Of a DNA stretch of 53,891 bases, positions 32,401-40,956 are shown in pieces. Made by a program: the position numbers and the translations under genes. The DNA comes from an uncultured Prevotellaceae bacterium (lineage in GTDB: Bacteria > Bacteroidota > Bacteroidia > Bacteroidales > Bacteroidaceae), in assembly GCA_900319385.1 (NCBI GenBank), contig ONOG01000016.1:1-53891 (forward strand). Direction: 5' to 3'. Within the stretch, counting starts at the first letter, position 1; every line of letters begins with the position of its first letter. The notes under the pieces are model-generated. The model did not search any database, was not told the origin of the DNA, and was given only the letters and a program-made list of their open reading frames with translations.

Positions 32401-34348
32401 AGGCCACTTCACGAAAATCTATGCAGGCCTGCCCGGCGTGTCCGAAGGTGCCATCGAACTCGCAGACTTCGGTGGCAGTGGCGCAAACGACATCCTCATC
32501 AGTGGCAACTGCAACAGTGGCTACAACGGTTTCAGTGCCGACCGCCGCATCGCAGTCCTCTGCCGCAACCATGCCGACCATCCCAACACCGCACCAGTAG
32601 CACCAACCGACCTCACGACCGAAGTGTCCGACCAGGGCACAGTCACCCTTCGGTGGGAGCCTGGCGACGATGCAGAGACACCCGTCAGCGCGCTTTCCTA
32701 TAATTATTACCTACGCGATGTCAACAGCGGCCTCTACCTCACCTTCCCCAACGCCGACCTCACGACGGGCCAGCGCCGCGTCAGCCAGATGGGAAATGCG
32801 TGGCTGAACCGCCAGTGGACTCTCCACCTCCCAGCCGGCACCTATGCCTGGAGCGTGCAGACAGTCGATGCTGCCTACGCTGGCAGTCCGTTTGCCACGG
32901 AGCAAACCTTCACCATCGAAGAGGGCGCGGAGGAACTGGAAACCATTGCCTACCCCGAGCCTAAGACACAATTCACGCCCGTCACCAATCTCGAGGACGG
33001 CACGGAGTATGCCATGCAGAACGCCAACGAAACCCTGGCCAAGCGCAACCTCTACTGGGAGTGGGGACAGTACCTCCGCACACAGTCGTCCGGCACCATG
33101 GACGACGTGACCTTCATTGCTCACGAGAACAGAGTTGACGGTCAGACCTTCTGGTCTTTCCAACTCACCTCTGCGACAGGCAAGGACCGCTACATCGGAC
33201 GTGTGAACAACGCAGGCAACATCGGCATCACCGACACCGAGACGCTCTGGCAGGCCGTCTATGTGGAGAGCGAGACGGAAGAGGGCGACGGTTTCACCCT
33301 CCTGCTGCGTGGCGACACCCCCGACGAAGGTCACGAACTGACGATGAACGGCAGCGCCGACTGGGTGTGCTGCTACCTCGACGGACAGACCATCGACAAG
33401 ACCGCCAACACCACCCACTGGCAGTTCTTCCGCACCGCCGACCTTAACGCATCTGCCCTCTCCGACTACAATCAGAAAAACCTGCTGCTCTATCAGTACC
33501 TCATCGAGACGCTCCAGATGAACGACCGCGGCATCACCTCCATGCTGCCAGTCTATAAGGCTGGAGCCGCCATCTACAACCGGCCGGACAACACTCTCGC
33601 CGACATCGAAGAGGCACTGGCAACCATCCAGTCGGCCATCGCTGCGACCACACAGCAGTACACCCTCGACATGCCAGCCACCTACGGCATCCTCAACCCC
33701 AGTTTCGAGAACGTCACCAGCCAGCACGCGGTCACTAACGCCGCACCGTTCGGATGGACCCTCACACGAGACGGAACACCCGTCACCGACCAGAACGAAT
33801 GGGCATGGTTCGGAGCCAACGGCGACGGCAACGAGAAGGACGGCGACTACATCTGGGGCATCTGGAACGGCAGCAACTACGGCGAAATCGAACTCTCGCA
33901 GACGATCACCGGCCTGCCCAACGGCACTTACGAAGTCTCGGCACGCATGATGCAGAACAACACCGAAACGGGCAACATGGCACGCCTCTTTGCAGCCGAC
34001 CAGTCGCAGATGCCCGGTCCGGCCGATGCCTACACCACCCTGCCAGCGGGCGAAAACGTCACCTTTGCCGACGGGTGGGCCACCAGCGACCGCGACATGA
34101 GCCACGTGCTCAGCGTCCGTGTCACGGTGACCGACGGCACCCTCACCTTTGGAGTTCGCACCAACGGATTCTTCAAGGTCGATGACTTCCGACTCACATG
34201 GCTTGGCGACACCTCCGTCGGCATTCAGCATGTGAACGGCACCGACACCGTCGTCACACCCATCTACAACCTATCAGGCCAACGCCTCCGCCATCGGCAA
34301 CAGGGAATCAACCTCCTTGGTCATGGGCAGAAAATTCTGGTACGCTGA
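29441..34348 (+). CDS. Large secreted beta-helix / FG-GAP repeat protein with Prevotella-type C-terminal domain
   Basis: A 1635-aa exported protein. Signal peptide at 1-28. About 45-610 is a right-handed beta-helix, opening with WISPDGNDEAEGTKEAPLAT and containing YYWPREGE and the rungs VTFHDCRFEHVGSTALDF and VVIDNNYITNVG, similar to GH141-type or pectate-lyase-like enzymes. About 670-1050 has six or more FG-GAP/VCBS repeats (LAVDLNNDNRLDIVYGG, GDLNGDGFMDLVQAG), like calcium-binding propeller blades. Then a fibronectin III-like domain (about 1055-1165), two further domains, and the ending IYNLSGQRLRHRQQGINLL, the cell-surface ending common in Prevotella. It is probably a glycan-acting surface protein; catalytic residues are not assigned. 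Confidence 0.82.
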   Translation: MHTKQQLKCWALAASVLLLPAAMPKAQAANWTVTSAMKTVWKAESGPIVLWISPDGNDEAEGTKEAPLATLQQALLNVRRMRQTAEEGTLGEVHIVLRGGTYRLTSTLTLTTEDSGTPTSPTIIEAAEGELPVLSGGVTISEWQSGVSAAGLPETAQGQVWSAPVNDLGVSESGIRQMWIGNTKMHRASTLDDLSLPRLISVDKEKGELTVPLIRQAFIHPERLELTIIQDWAMNLLRVKTLVNDGERSRLTFMDPESSIEFKRPWPILRADETSFSNHHFYLSNAIELLNRPQEWYHDAENHTLYYWPREGENASMVEAVVPTLETLISIEGTVEEKVTNLHFRGITFEHTTWMRPSKAGHVALQAGLWLYDAYSDDTAPGGNVAWVGRPSAAVSVKNASDVTFHDCRFEHVGSTALDFVSGTKQTSVKGCVFNDVGGTAILAGYFGDETFEAHKAYNPDDERVVCDGVVIDNNYITNVGTDDWGCVGVGVGFASNVSITHNEICHTPYSAISMGWGWTKESSCMHDNHIIGNYIHHFSRQMRDSGAIYTLSSQSNSSIEENRIEAVGDPLLNPVMWNMRHSQFDLYTDEGSDYFTVNNNWLERSEISKNQNGSHNQWGANGSNVSTAIKEAAGLEADFLALRESVAAPALAPLDSIGDDNSGLDRIEFVAQNEGFKLGAMLAVDLNNDNRLDIVYGGGESFQVQHGGVRMNMGQYSFAATQGLKRLYMSNFAAGDLNGDGFMDLVQAGWDFWGCYNAVLLNDGKGSLSQQPLTTSKNTSPACGIADIDNNGLPDYFFVGNGQDNSFYLQRHDRTFAEATARLSLPGGFSDPNMVYADFNNDQSIDIVLLSNRDGGVYTRLFLNDGMGKFTETDAGLTERGTRGGMAYADVNNDGFLDLAVGGMFYGEQWNSTAADGGKTVTVYLNNQHGQFTKLQELSEYMFDNVTHPLRFCDWDNDGNTDLIVTGWNMSEGNVSRTDVFLNDGKGHFTKIYAGLPGVSEGAIELADFGGSGANDILISGNCNSGYNGFSADRRIAVLCRNHADHPNTAPVAPTDLTTEVSDQGTVTLRWEPGDDAETPVSALSYNYYLRDVNSGLYLTFPNADLTTGQRRVSQMGNAWLNRQWTLHLPAGTYAWSVQTVDAAYAGSPFATEQTFTIEEGAEELETIAYPEPKTQFTPVTNLEDGTEYAMQNANETLAKRNLYWEWGQYLRTQSSGTMDDVTFIAHENRVDGQTFWSFQLTSATGKDRYIGRVNNAGNIGITDTETLWQAVYVESETEEGDGFTLLLRGDTPDEGHELTMNGSADWVCCYLDGQTIDKTANTTHWQFFRTADLNASALSDYNQKNLLLYQYLIETLQMNDRGITSMLPVYKAGAAIYNRPDNTLADIEEALATIQSAIAATTQQYTLDMPATYGILNPSFENVTSQHAVTNAAPFGWTLTRDGTPVTDQNEWAWFGANGDGNEKDGDYIWGIWNGSNYGEIELSQTITGLPNGTYEVSARMMQNNTETGNMARLFAADQSQMPGPADAYTTLPAGENVTFADGWATSDRDMSHVLSVRVTVTDGTLTFGVRTNGFFKVDDFRLTWLGDTSVGIQHVNGTDTVVTPIYNLSGQRLRHRQQGINLLGHGQKILVR

Positions 34349-34360
34349 GCCACATCCAAA

Positions 34361-34407
34361 AATCCAGGTGCTTGGACGAAACTTTCTAAGCACCTGGATT
34401 TTTTTTC
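34361..34407 (+). terminator. Terminator of the beta-helix gene
   Basis: AATCCAGGTGCTT (34361-34373) pairs perfectly with AAGCACCTGGATT (34388-34400), followed by an unbroken T run and C. Confidence 0.9.
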
Positions 34408-34453
34408 TAAGCACTTGAAATTTTCCACATACTGCACAGACTGCCAATGCCAC

Positions 34454-34535
34454 GTTGGAATAAATTCCTTCGTTTTCTTGCCATGACAAAGTTCAAACAA
34501 GTTTGACTTTGCTCATTTGGCATAACGAAAACGTT
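34454..34535. repeat. 82-bp interspersed repeat, copy 3
   Basis: Same orientation as copy 1, differing by a few bases (AAACAAGTTTG for AAACGAGTTTG; GCATAACG for GCTTACCG). It sits between the beta-helix terminator and the TlpA-like promoter. The rest of the gap 34349-34671 holds only the terminator and promoter. Confidence 0.85.
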
Positions 34536-34608
34536 CTAATAAAACATGTTTCATTCTAACAATAAAGGTTAAATAACAACGCCTTTCGGTTGATTTACAA
34601 GGATTTCT

Positions 34609-34640
34609 CTTGCTCGTTCCTGCCATTTTTCCTAATTTTG
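34609..34640 (+). promoter_or_regulatory. Promoter of the TlpA-like gene
   Basis: CTTG (34609-34612), 20-nt spacer, TAATTTTG (34633-34640); 31 nt before the start codon. Confidence 0.68.
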
Positions 34641-34671
34641 CAGTGTCACTTTATTTCTTAAATAAGATGTT

Positions 34672-36132
34672 ATGAAAGCAAGAGAATCCGTCGTTTCGTT
34701 CACCTTCATGCTCGCTTTTGCAGCATGTGTACCTTCGTTCGCACAAACGTCTTCCGCACTTCCGATGTGGGAGCGCAAGAGTGCGCCAGCCGTTATTCTG
34801 GGGCGAGTCCTCGATTTTAAGCAAGGCGAGAAATACAAGTTTCCTGGATTTTGGGGAAATGGGGCCTCGCTGAAGGGCGGACATTACCCTGCCATCACCA
34901 CCGACTCCATTCACGGCACATTTACGTTTGTGTGGGACATTTGCTACCCGCTCAAGCATAGTTTTCATGGTTGGGACCTCTGGCTCTGCCCTGGCGACAC
35001 CATCCTTCTGGACATCGACCGCGGCGCGATGGCCGACTACGAAGCCTACAAGAAGAACACGCCTGCCGACAGCATCACGACCGAGCGGCTGCAGGAACTG
35101 TGGCAGCGCGCAGTCCACACCGAAGGAGGCACGGTCGAACAGCCCTTGCCGGTGCATTTCAACGGATTGGTACGCGGATATAGAAAGGAATATGCTGAGG
35201 CACACTTGCACGACACCTTCGCCGAATGGCAGGAAGTGTGCTGGCGCGAATATCAGGAGGCCAGGCAACGGCTCGACTTGCTCACGCTTTCGCCAGCCCA
35301 ACAGGCCTATCAGCGTCTGGGGCTCGAGGAAGACTATGTCTGCAAGCGGAATGAGTTTATGTTCTGCAAGACCAGTTGGGGACTGCTGACCGACGAGGAG
35401 AAGCCTGCCTTCGAGCAGCAAGTGACGCTGCGCGACCCTCATGCCGCTGAACTGACGTTCTATCGCGACATGACTGGCTTCTATGCCCTCAGCGACTTTT
35501 TCGGCGAGAAAGATATGCTGGACTACCTGCGTGCCAACAACTTGCAGGATTCGCCTCTGGGGCATTGGCTGCAGGAGTTGGAAGTTGCTCATGCAGTCAT
35601 GACTCGTGCCAAAGCCATGCAACCTGTCGAGGAGAGCGAAATTGAGGCCCTTGCTCCTGAATATCAGACGCAAATCCGCGAGATGCAGGCCACGCTCCGT
35701 CAGCAAGCCACCGACAGCAAGGGCATTCGCCGTGAACTGCCCGAGGGCGAGCCGCACGAATGGCTCCCCAAAATCGTAGCAGAACACAAAGGGCGTATCG
35801 TCTTTGTTGATTTCTGGGCGACATGGTGCGGCCCTTGCCGGCAAGGCATGAAGGAGATGGAAACCGTGAAAAAGGACCTTCTGGCCCGCGGCGTCGATTT
35901 CATCTACATCACCGACACCAGCAGCAATGCCGACGCATGGCTGGACATCGTCGGGCAGCACGCTGGCGACCATTACATCACGCCCACAGGTTTCGGCGAC
36001 CTGCAAATCCCTGGCTACGACAACGCCATTCCCCACTACCTCATCTACGACCGCGACGGCCGCCTCGTCAAGTTCATCAGCGGCTGGCCCGGCGTAGAGG
36101 AAATGATGAAAGAGTTCCAAACTGTCATGTAA
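34672..36132 (+). CDS. TlpA-like secreted thioredoxin-domain protein
   Basis: A 486-aa protein with a signal peptide (about 1-24, ending FAQ). The first 340 residues form an N-terminal region without a recognised domain, as in many Bacteroidetes thiol-disulfide proteins. The C-terminal thioredoxin domain has FVDFWATWCGPCRQGMKEM with the CGPC redox pair and a cis-Pro region at NAIPHYLIYDRDG. It likely acts as a periplasmic thiol reductase. It stands alone with its own promoter. Confidence 0.88.
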   Translation: MKARESVVSFTFMLAFAACVPSFAQTSSALPMWERKSAPAVILGRVLDFKQGEKYKFPGFWGNGASLKGGHYPAITTDSIHGTFTFVWDICYPLKHSFHGWDLWLCPGDTILLDIDRGAMADYEAYKKNTPADSITTERLQELWQRAVHTEGGTVEQPLPVHFNGLVRGYRKEYAEAHLHDTFAEWQEVCWREYQEARQRLDLLTLSPAQQAYQRLGLEEDYVCKRNEFMFCKTSWGLLTDEEKPAFEQQVTLRDPHAAELTFYRDMTGFYALSDFFGEKDMLDYLRANNLQDSPLGHWLQELEVAHAVMTRAKAMQPVEESEIEALAPEYQTQIREMQATLRQQATDSKGIRRELPEGEPHEWLPKIVAEHKGRIVFVDFWATWCGPCRQGMKEMETVKKDLLARGVDFIYITDTSSNADAWLDIVGQHAGDHYITPTGFGDLQIPGYDNAIPHYLIYDRDGRLVKFISGWPGVEEMMKEFQTVM

Positions 36133-36485
36133 GCCTTGCAGTTGTTGACGTAGGGGGCGTGTCGGCACATTCATGTGACGCCCTGACCATACTGCGTCTG
36201 CCCACGATTGTTCCCCGCTCCGCAGAGCACTGGAGTTTCCAAGGCGCTGCGGCGAGTTTTGTGGGGTGTTTTCTGTTATTAAAGCTGCGGTCGTGCTGAG
36301 CATGGACGGCGATCGTGATGTCCGTTGGCTGCGCTCATACTGATAATTGAGTATCGTGGAAACGTGAACTGAGTAGGGCTGTAATGGAAGTGAAATGGGG
36401 AAAAAGCGCCTGAAAATGCAAAAAATATGAATGGTAAATTGTTAGTTGCGCTTTTTCTTTGTACCTTTGCAGCATAAAGAGAGTC
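36133..36485. other. Intergenic region before the rnf operon
   Basis: Nothing recognised except the rseC promoter at its right end (36438-36469). No strong hairpin follows the TlpA-like gene. Antisense open frames here are not gene-like. Confidence 0.6.
36438..36469 (+). promoter_or_regulatory. Promoter of the rseC-rnf operon
   Basis: ATTG (36438-36441), 20-nt spacer, TACCTTTG (36462-36469), followed by CAGCATAAAG; 16 nt before the rseC start codon. No other promoter is visible before rnfB, so it probably drives all seven genes. Confidence 0.65.
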
Positions 36486-36905
36486 ATGAAGGACATCATC
36501 GACCACACCGGATCTGTCGAAAGCATTGAAGGCACACACGTCAGGATTCGCATCCTGCAATCGTCGGCATGCTCTGCATGTCAGGCAAAAAGTCTGTGTG
36601 CCTCGGCTGAGGCAAAGGAAAAGATTGTCGATGTGTGGGACACACACGCCGACCGTCTGACTGTGGGCGAACAGGTGAAGGTCTGTGCCTCGATGCAGAT
36701 GGGTCGCAACGCTGTCCTGCTGGCGTTTGTCGTGCCGCTCCTGCTGATGGTGGCATGGCTGGTCGTGGCCCTCAAATGGCTTGTTCTCAGTGAACTGATG
36801 GCCATCGGCGGCGTGCTGCTTCTCCTATTTATATATTATATAGGGCTGTGGAGCGTGCGCGAAAAGCTGAGCCGCAAGTTCGCCTTCTGGATCGAGAAGG
36901 ATTAG
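36486..36905 (+). CDS. rseC: RseC/MucC-family SoxR-reducing system protein
   Basis: A 139-aa membrane protein. The N-terminal cytoplasmic part has the Cys set C29-x2-C32-x5-C38 (SSACSACQAKSLC) typical of RseC, and two helices follow (about 77-97 and 102-122). RseC works with Rnf-type complexes in reducing SoxR in enterobacteria; in Bacteroidetes it precedes rnfB, as here, and may help Rnf assembly or iron-sulfur delivery. The start at MKDIIDHTG is chosen because the longer frame begins inside the -7 box. Confidence 0.88.
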   Translation: MKDIIDHTGSVESIEGTHVRIRILQSSACSACQAKSLCASAEAKEKIVDVWDTHADRLTVGEQVKVCASMQMGRNAVLLAFVVPLLLMVAWLVVALKWLVLSELMAIGGVLLLLFIYYIGLWSVREKLSRKFAFWIEKD

Positions 36906-36983
36906 CACGGCTGACATTTCTGCCACAGCTTACTACAACCAACGACAACAACAACCAACAACATAACTTAATCAACAAAATCT

Positions 36984-37919
36984 ATGAACGTAATTCTTAT
37001 TGCTGTGATTGTGCTTGGCGCCATCGGCCTCATTGCAGCCCTCGTGCTGTGGGGCACCGCCAAGAAGTTTGCAGTCAAGGAAGATCCACGCATCGGACAG
37101 GTGGGCGAAGTGCTGCCTGGCGCCAACTGCGGCGGTTGCGGATTCCCAGGATGTGGCGGTATGGCCGCTGCCTGTGTCAAGGCATGCGACGAAGCCGGAA
37201 GCCTGGAAGGTCTGAACTGTCCCGTCGGCGGTCCCGACTGCATGGCAAAAGTAGCAGCCATTCTCGGCCTGCAGGCTGCACCCGCTGCCGCACCGAAGGT
37301 GGCTGTCGTGCGTTGTAACGGTACGTGCGAGAACCGTCCGCGCGTGGTCGAGTACGACGGTGTGCGCACCTGCCGCATCGCCAACACCACGTGCATGGGC
37401 GAGACGGCCTGTGCCTACGGCTGTCTGGGTTGCGGCGACTGCGTGGCTGCCTGCCTATTCGACGCCATTCGCATGAACCCCGAGACGGGTCTGCCTGAAG
37501 TCGATACGACGAAGTGTACCGCCTGCGGTGCCTGCGCCAAGGCTTGTCCGCGCTCGATTATCGAGATTCGCTCGATGAAAGGTGCGAAGAAGATGGGCGT
37601 GGTCGTGGAGTGCATGAACAAGGACAAGGGTGCCGTTGCCATGAAAGCCTGCAAGGCGGCCTGCATCGCCTGTCAGAAGTGCGTGAAGGTGTGCGAGTTC
37701 GACGCCATCCATGTCGAGAACAACGTCGCCTACATCGACCCCGAGAAGTGTCGCCTGTGCCGCAAGTGCGAGGACGAATGCCCGAAGAAGGTGATCCATG
37801 CCATCAACATGCCGGCACGCAAACCGAAGCCCGCCGAAGCACCTGCCGCTGCACCGAAACCAGCCGCACCTGCTGCACCCAAGGCTGAAGCACCTGCCGC
37901 ACCGAAGGCAGAGGCGTGA
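36984..37919 (+). CDS. rnfB: Rnf complex subunit B (ferredoxin-like electron entry)
   Basis: A 311-aa subunit of the ion-translocating ferredoxin:NAD+ oxidoreductase. An N-terminal membrane helix (about 4-24) is followed by the 4Fe-4S domain NCGGCGFPGCGG and then several CxxCxxCxxxC clusters (GCLGCGDCVAAC, KCTACGACAKAC, CIACQKCVKVC, KCRLCRKCEDEC). It takes electrons from ferredoxin. The C-terminal tail is Ala/Pro/Lys-rich with PKAEAPAAPKAEA, low-complexity and likely disordered. Confidence 0.95.
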   Translation: MNVILIAVIVLGAIGLIAALVLWGTAKKFAVKEDPRIGQVGEVLPGANCGGCGFPGCGGMAAACVKACDEAGSLEGLNCPVGGPDCMAKVAAILGLQAAPAAAPKVAVVRCNGTCENRPRVVEYDGVRTCRIANTTCMGETACAYGCLGCGDCVAACLFDAIRMNPETGLPEVDTTKCTACGACAKACPRSIIEIRSMKGAKKMGVVVECMNKDKGAVAMKACKAACIACQKCVKVCEFDAIHVENNVAYIDPEKCRLCRKCEDECPKKVIHAINMPARKPKPAEAPAAAPKPAAPAAPKAEAPAAPKAEA

Positions 37920-37960
37920 GTTAATTTTCCATAGTCAATTATCAATTTACAGAATACAAC

Positions 37961-39316
37961 GTGAAGACATTTAGAATTGGTGGAGTACATCCAGCAGAAA
38001 ATAAATTGTCAGCCGCCGAACCTATCAAGCAGGCCGAGCTGCCGAAGGTAGCCGTGTTCCCGCTGAGTCAGCACATCGGTGCACCTGCCAAGCCTGTCGT
38101 CCAGAAGGGCGACAAGGTGAAGGTGGGCACGATGATTGCCGAGGCTGGTGGCTTTGTGTCGGCACCCATCTTCTCCAGCGTGTCGGGTACGGTGCTCAAG
38201 CTCGACACCGTGGTCGATGCCAGCGGCTATGCCAAGCCTGCCATCTACATCACCGTCGAAGGCGACGAATGGGAGGAGAGTATTGACCGTTCGACCGACC
38301 TTGTCACCCTGAAGGACCGCCGCGAACTGACCGCCGACGAGATTAAGGAAAAGATTAAGAATGCCGGTATCGTCGGTATGGGCGGTGCCTGCTTCCCCAC
38401 ACACGTCAAACTCTCGCCACCACCGGGTTCGAAGCCGGAATGGATTATCATCAACGCCGTAGAGTGTGAGCCCTACCTCACCGCCGACCACCGACTGATG
38501 TTGGAGCATGCCGACGAAATCCTCGTGGGCGTCACCCTGCTCATGAAGGCCATGAACGTGGGCAAAGCCTACATCGGCATCGAGAACAACAAGCCCGACG
38601 CCATCGAACTGATGAAGTCGAAGACGATGAAGTTTATCCACGACGGCGACATCGAAATCGTTCCGCTGAAGGTAAAGTACCCTCAGGGCGGCGAGAAACA
38701 GCTCATCGACGCCGTCGTCGGCCGCCAAGTGCCAGCACCGCCTGCACTGCCCGTCAGCGTGGGTGCCATCCTGCAGAACGTCGGCACGGCCTTCGCCGTC
38801 TATGAAGCCGTGATGAAGAACAAACCGCTCTTCGAACGCATCGTCACCGTGACGGGCAAGAGCCTGGCCCACCCCTCGAACTTCCTCGTCCGCATGGGTA
38901 CACCGATGAGTCAGCTCATCGACGCTTGCGGCGGAATGCCCGAAGACACCGGTAAGCTCATCGGTGGCGGACCGATGATGGGTAAGGCACTCGTCAATAC
39001 CGAAGTGCCCATCTGCAAGGGTTCGAGCGGCGTGCTGCTCATGAACCAGCAGGAAGCCCGCCGTGCCACACCGCAGCCCTGCATCCGCTGCGCCAAGTGT
39101 GTCGGTGCCTGCCCGATGGGACTGGAACCGTACCTGCTCTCCAAACTGGCAGAGAACCACGATTGGGAACGCGCCGAAAAGGAGGATGTGGTCAGCTGTA
39201 TCGAGTGCGGCTCGTGCTCGTTCACCTGTCCAAGCCACCGTCCGCTGCTCGACGAAATCCGTCTCGGCAAGTCAACCGTTTTAGGAATCATTCACGCTCG
39301 CAAAGCAAAAGCATAA
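37961..39316 (+). CDS. rnfC: Rnf complex subunit C (NADH/FMN-binding)
   Basis: A 451-aa peripheral subunit that reduces NAD+. It starts with GTG (VKTFRIGGVHPAENK), since no ATG fits the family N-terminus. A biotinyl-lipoyl-like strand set (about 45-85) is followed by the NADH/FMN-binding domain with NAGIVGMGGACFPTHVKL and NAVECEPYLTADHRL, a SLBB region, and two 4Fe-4S motifs near the C-terminus (CIRCAKCVGACPMGLEP, CIECGSCSFTCPSHRP). The 41-nt gap from rnfB contains AATTATC-like heptads. Confidence 0.95.
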   Translation: MKTFRIGGVHPAENKLSAAEPIKQAELPKVAVFPLSQHIGAPAKPVVQKGDKVKVGTMIAEAGGFVSAPIFSSVSGTVLKLDTVVDASGYAKPAIYITVEGDEWEESIDRSTDLVTLKDRRELTADEIKEKIKNAGIVGMGGACFPTHVKLSPPPGSKPEWIIINAVECEPYLTADHRLMLEHADEILVGVTLLMKAMNVGKAYIGIENNKPDAIELMKSKTMKFIHDGDIEIVPLKVKYPQGGEKQLIDAVVGRQVPAPPALPVSVGAILQNVGTAFAVYEAVMKNKPLFERIVTVTGKSLAHPSNFLVRMGTPMSQLIDACGGMPEDTGKLIGGGPMMGKALVNTEVPICKGSSGVLLMNQQEARRATPQPCIRCAKCVGACPMGLEPYLLSKLAENHDWERAEKEDVVSCIECGSCSFTCPSHRPLLDEIRLGKSTVLGIIHARKAKA

Positions 39317-39322
39317 ACAAAG

Positions 39323-40315
39323 ATGAATAAATTAGTAGTTTCACTCTCACCGCATGTCCACTCGGGCGACTCGGTCGGCAAGAATATGTACGGCGTTCTC
39401 CTCGCCCTCGTTCCTGCCCTGCTCGTCTCGTTCTACTACTTCGGACTCGGTGCCATACTGGTGACAGCAGTGTCTGTCGCCTCCTGCGTGTTCTTCGAGT
39501 GGGCCATCAACAAGTACCTGCTCAAGAATCCCGTGAACACCGTGCGCGACGGTTCAGCCATCCTGACTGGCGTGCTGCTGGCGTTCAACGTTCCCTCTAA
39601 CCTGCCGCTGTGGATGGTCGTCCTCGGTGCACTGTTCGCCATCGGCGTGGTGAAGATGACTTTCGGCGGACTGGGCTGCAACCTGTTCAACCCCGCATTG
39701 GCCGGCCGTGCCTTCCTGCTCATTTCCTTCCCCGTGCAGATGACCACATGGCCGCTGCCCGGACAGGGATTCTTCACCTACATGGACGCTCAGACGGGTG
39801 CCACACCGCTGGCCTTGTTCAAGCAGGCAACGAAGGGTGACCTCTCGGCGCTCAACGACCTGCCCAGCGCCGTGGAGATGATGCTGGGCAACACCGGTGG
39901 CTCGATGGGTGAGGTCTGCGAACTGGCCATCCTCATCGGACTGGTCTATATGCTCGTGCGCAAGATCATCACCTGGCACATCCCCGTCAGCATCCTGCTC
40001 ACGGTGTTCTGCTTCGGCGGTCTGCTCCATCTGGCTGACCCCACGACGTTCATCGACCCGACACTCGAACTCGTCAGCGGTGGTCTGCTGCTCGGTTCGG
40101 TCTTCATGGCCACCGACTACGTGACCTCCCCGATGTCGAAGAAAGGACAGCTTGTCTATGGCGTAGCCATCGGCTTCCTCACCGTCGTAATCCGTACATG
40201 GGGTGCCTATCCGGAAGGTATGTCGTTCGCCATCCTCATCATGAACGCATTCACACCGCTTATTAACAACTACTTCAAGCCCAAACGCTTTGGCGAAGTC
40301 ATCAAAAAGAAATAA
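39323..40315 (+). CDS. rnfD: Rnf complex subunit D (membrane, covalent FMN)
   Basis: A 330-aa integral membrane subunit related to NqrB, with about nine or ten helices. The covalent flavin site is QTGATPLALFK (Thr of the GAT motif), and GGLGCNLFNPALAGRAFLL is the conserved membrane block. It starts 7 nt after rnfC. It carries electrons across the membrane towards RnfG/RnfB and is coupled to Na+ or H+ movement. Confidence 0.95.
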   Translation: MNKLVVSLSPHVHSGDSVGKNMYGVLLALVPALLVSFYYFGLGAILVTAVSVASCVFFEWAINKYLLKNPVNTVRDGSAILTGVLLAFNVPSNLPLWMVVLGALFAIGVVKMTFGGLGCNLFNPALAGRAFLLISFPVQMTTWPLPGQGFFTYMDAQTGATPLALFKQATKGDLSALNDLPSAVEMMLGNTGGSMGEVCELAILIGLVYMLVRKIITWHIPVSILLTVFCFGGLLHLADPTTFIDPTLELVSGGLLLGSVFMATDYVTSPMSKKGQLVYGVAIGFLTVVIRTWGAYPEGMSFAILIMNAFTPLINNYFKPKRFGEVIKKK

Positions 40316-40321
40316 CGCAAT

Positions 40322-40951
40322 ATGGAAAAGCTCAAATCATCTCTCACGAACATGGCTTTGGTGCTCACCATCATTGCCGTCGTTGCAGGTGCAGCACTGG
40401 CAGGCATCAATGCCATGACTGCTCCCCAGATTGAAAAGATCAACGCCGACAACCTCGCCGCCGGTATCAAGAAAGTGATGGGCAGCGACAACATCAGCGT
40501 GGCTGAGCCGCAGGAAAAGAAAGCTACCATCGCCGGCAAGGAAAAGACGTTCACCGTCTATGCCGTGACCGACCCGCAGGGACAGAGCCTTGGCTCTGCC
40601 GTCAAGACCAGCGAGAACGGCTTCGGCGGTGAACTGCAGGTGCTCGTCGGCTTCGACCCCACCGGCACCATCCTCGGCTACACGATCCTGCAGCACGCCG
40701 AGACACCTGGACTCGGCGCGAAGGCAGGCCTGTGGTTCCAGAAGGAAAATGGCGAGAGCCGCACGGTTGTGGGTAAGAACCCTGGCCAGTGCAACTTCAC
40801 CGTCAGCAAGGACGGTGGCGACATCGACGCCATCACGGCTTCGACCATCACCTCACGCGCCTTCCTCCTGGCCATCAAGAACGCCTACGACGAAGTGATT
40901 GTTAAACCCACCGACGGCACCACCGGTGCGACGGAACAAGCAACAAAGTAA
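40322..40951 (+). CDS. rnfG: Rnf complex subunit G (covalent FMN, periplasmic)
   Basis: A 209-aa subunit: one N-terminal helix (about 9-29) and an FMN-binding domain. ETPGLGAKAG and DAITASTITSRAF carry the family flavin-attachment pattern (SGATxTS type, here with Thr in ASTITS). The C-terminus is Thr/Gly-rich (PTDGTTGATEQATK). It follows rnfD by 6 nt. Confidence 0.93.
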   Translation: MEKLKSSLTNMALVLTIIAVVAGAALAGINAMTAPQIEKINADNLAAGIKKVMGSDNISVAEPQEKKATIAGKEKTFTVYAVTDPQGQSLGSAVKTSENGFGGELQVLVGFDPTGTILGYTILQHAETPGLGAKAGLWFQKENGESRTVVGKNPGQCNFTVSKDGGDIDAITASTITSRAFLLAIKNAYDEVIVKPTDGTTGATEQATK

Positions 40952-40956
40952 ACGCT

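Noticed and set aside
31439..32560. Tandem duplication within the FG-GAP region as a DNA repeat
   Set aside because: The units are alike only at protein level (D-N-D-G-x-D turns); DNA similarity is low, so this is an old domain array, not a recent repeat.
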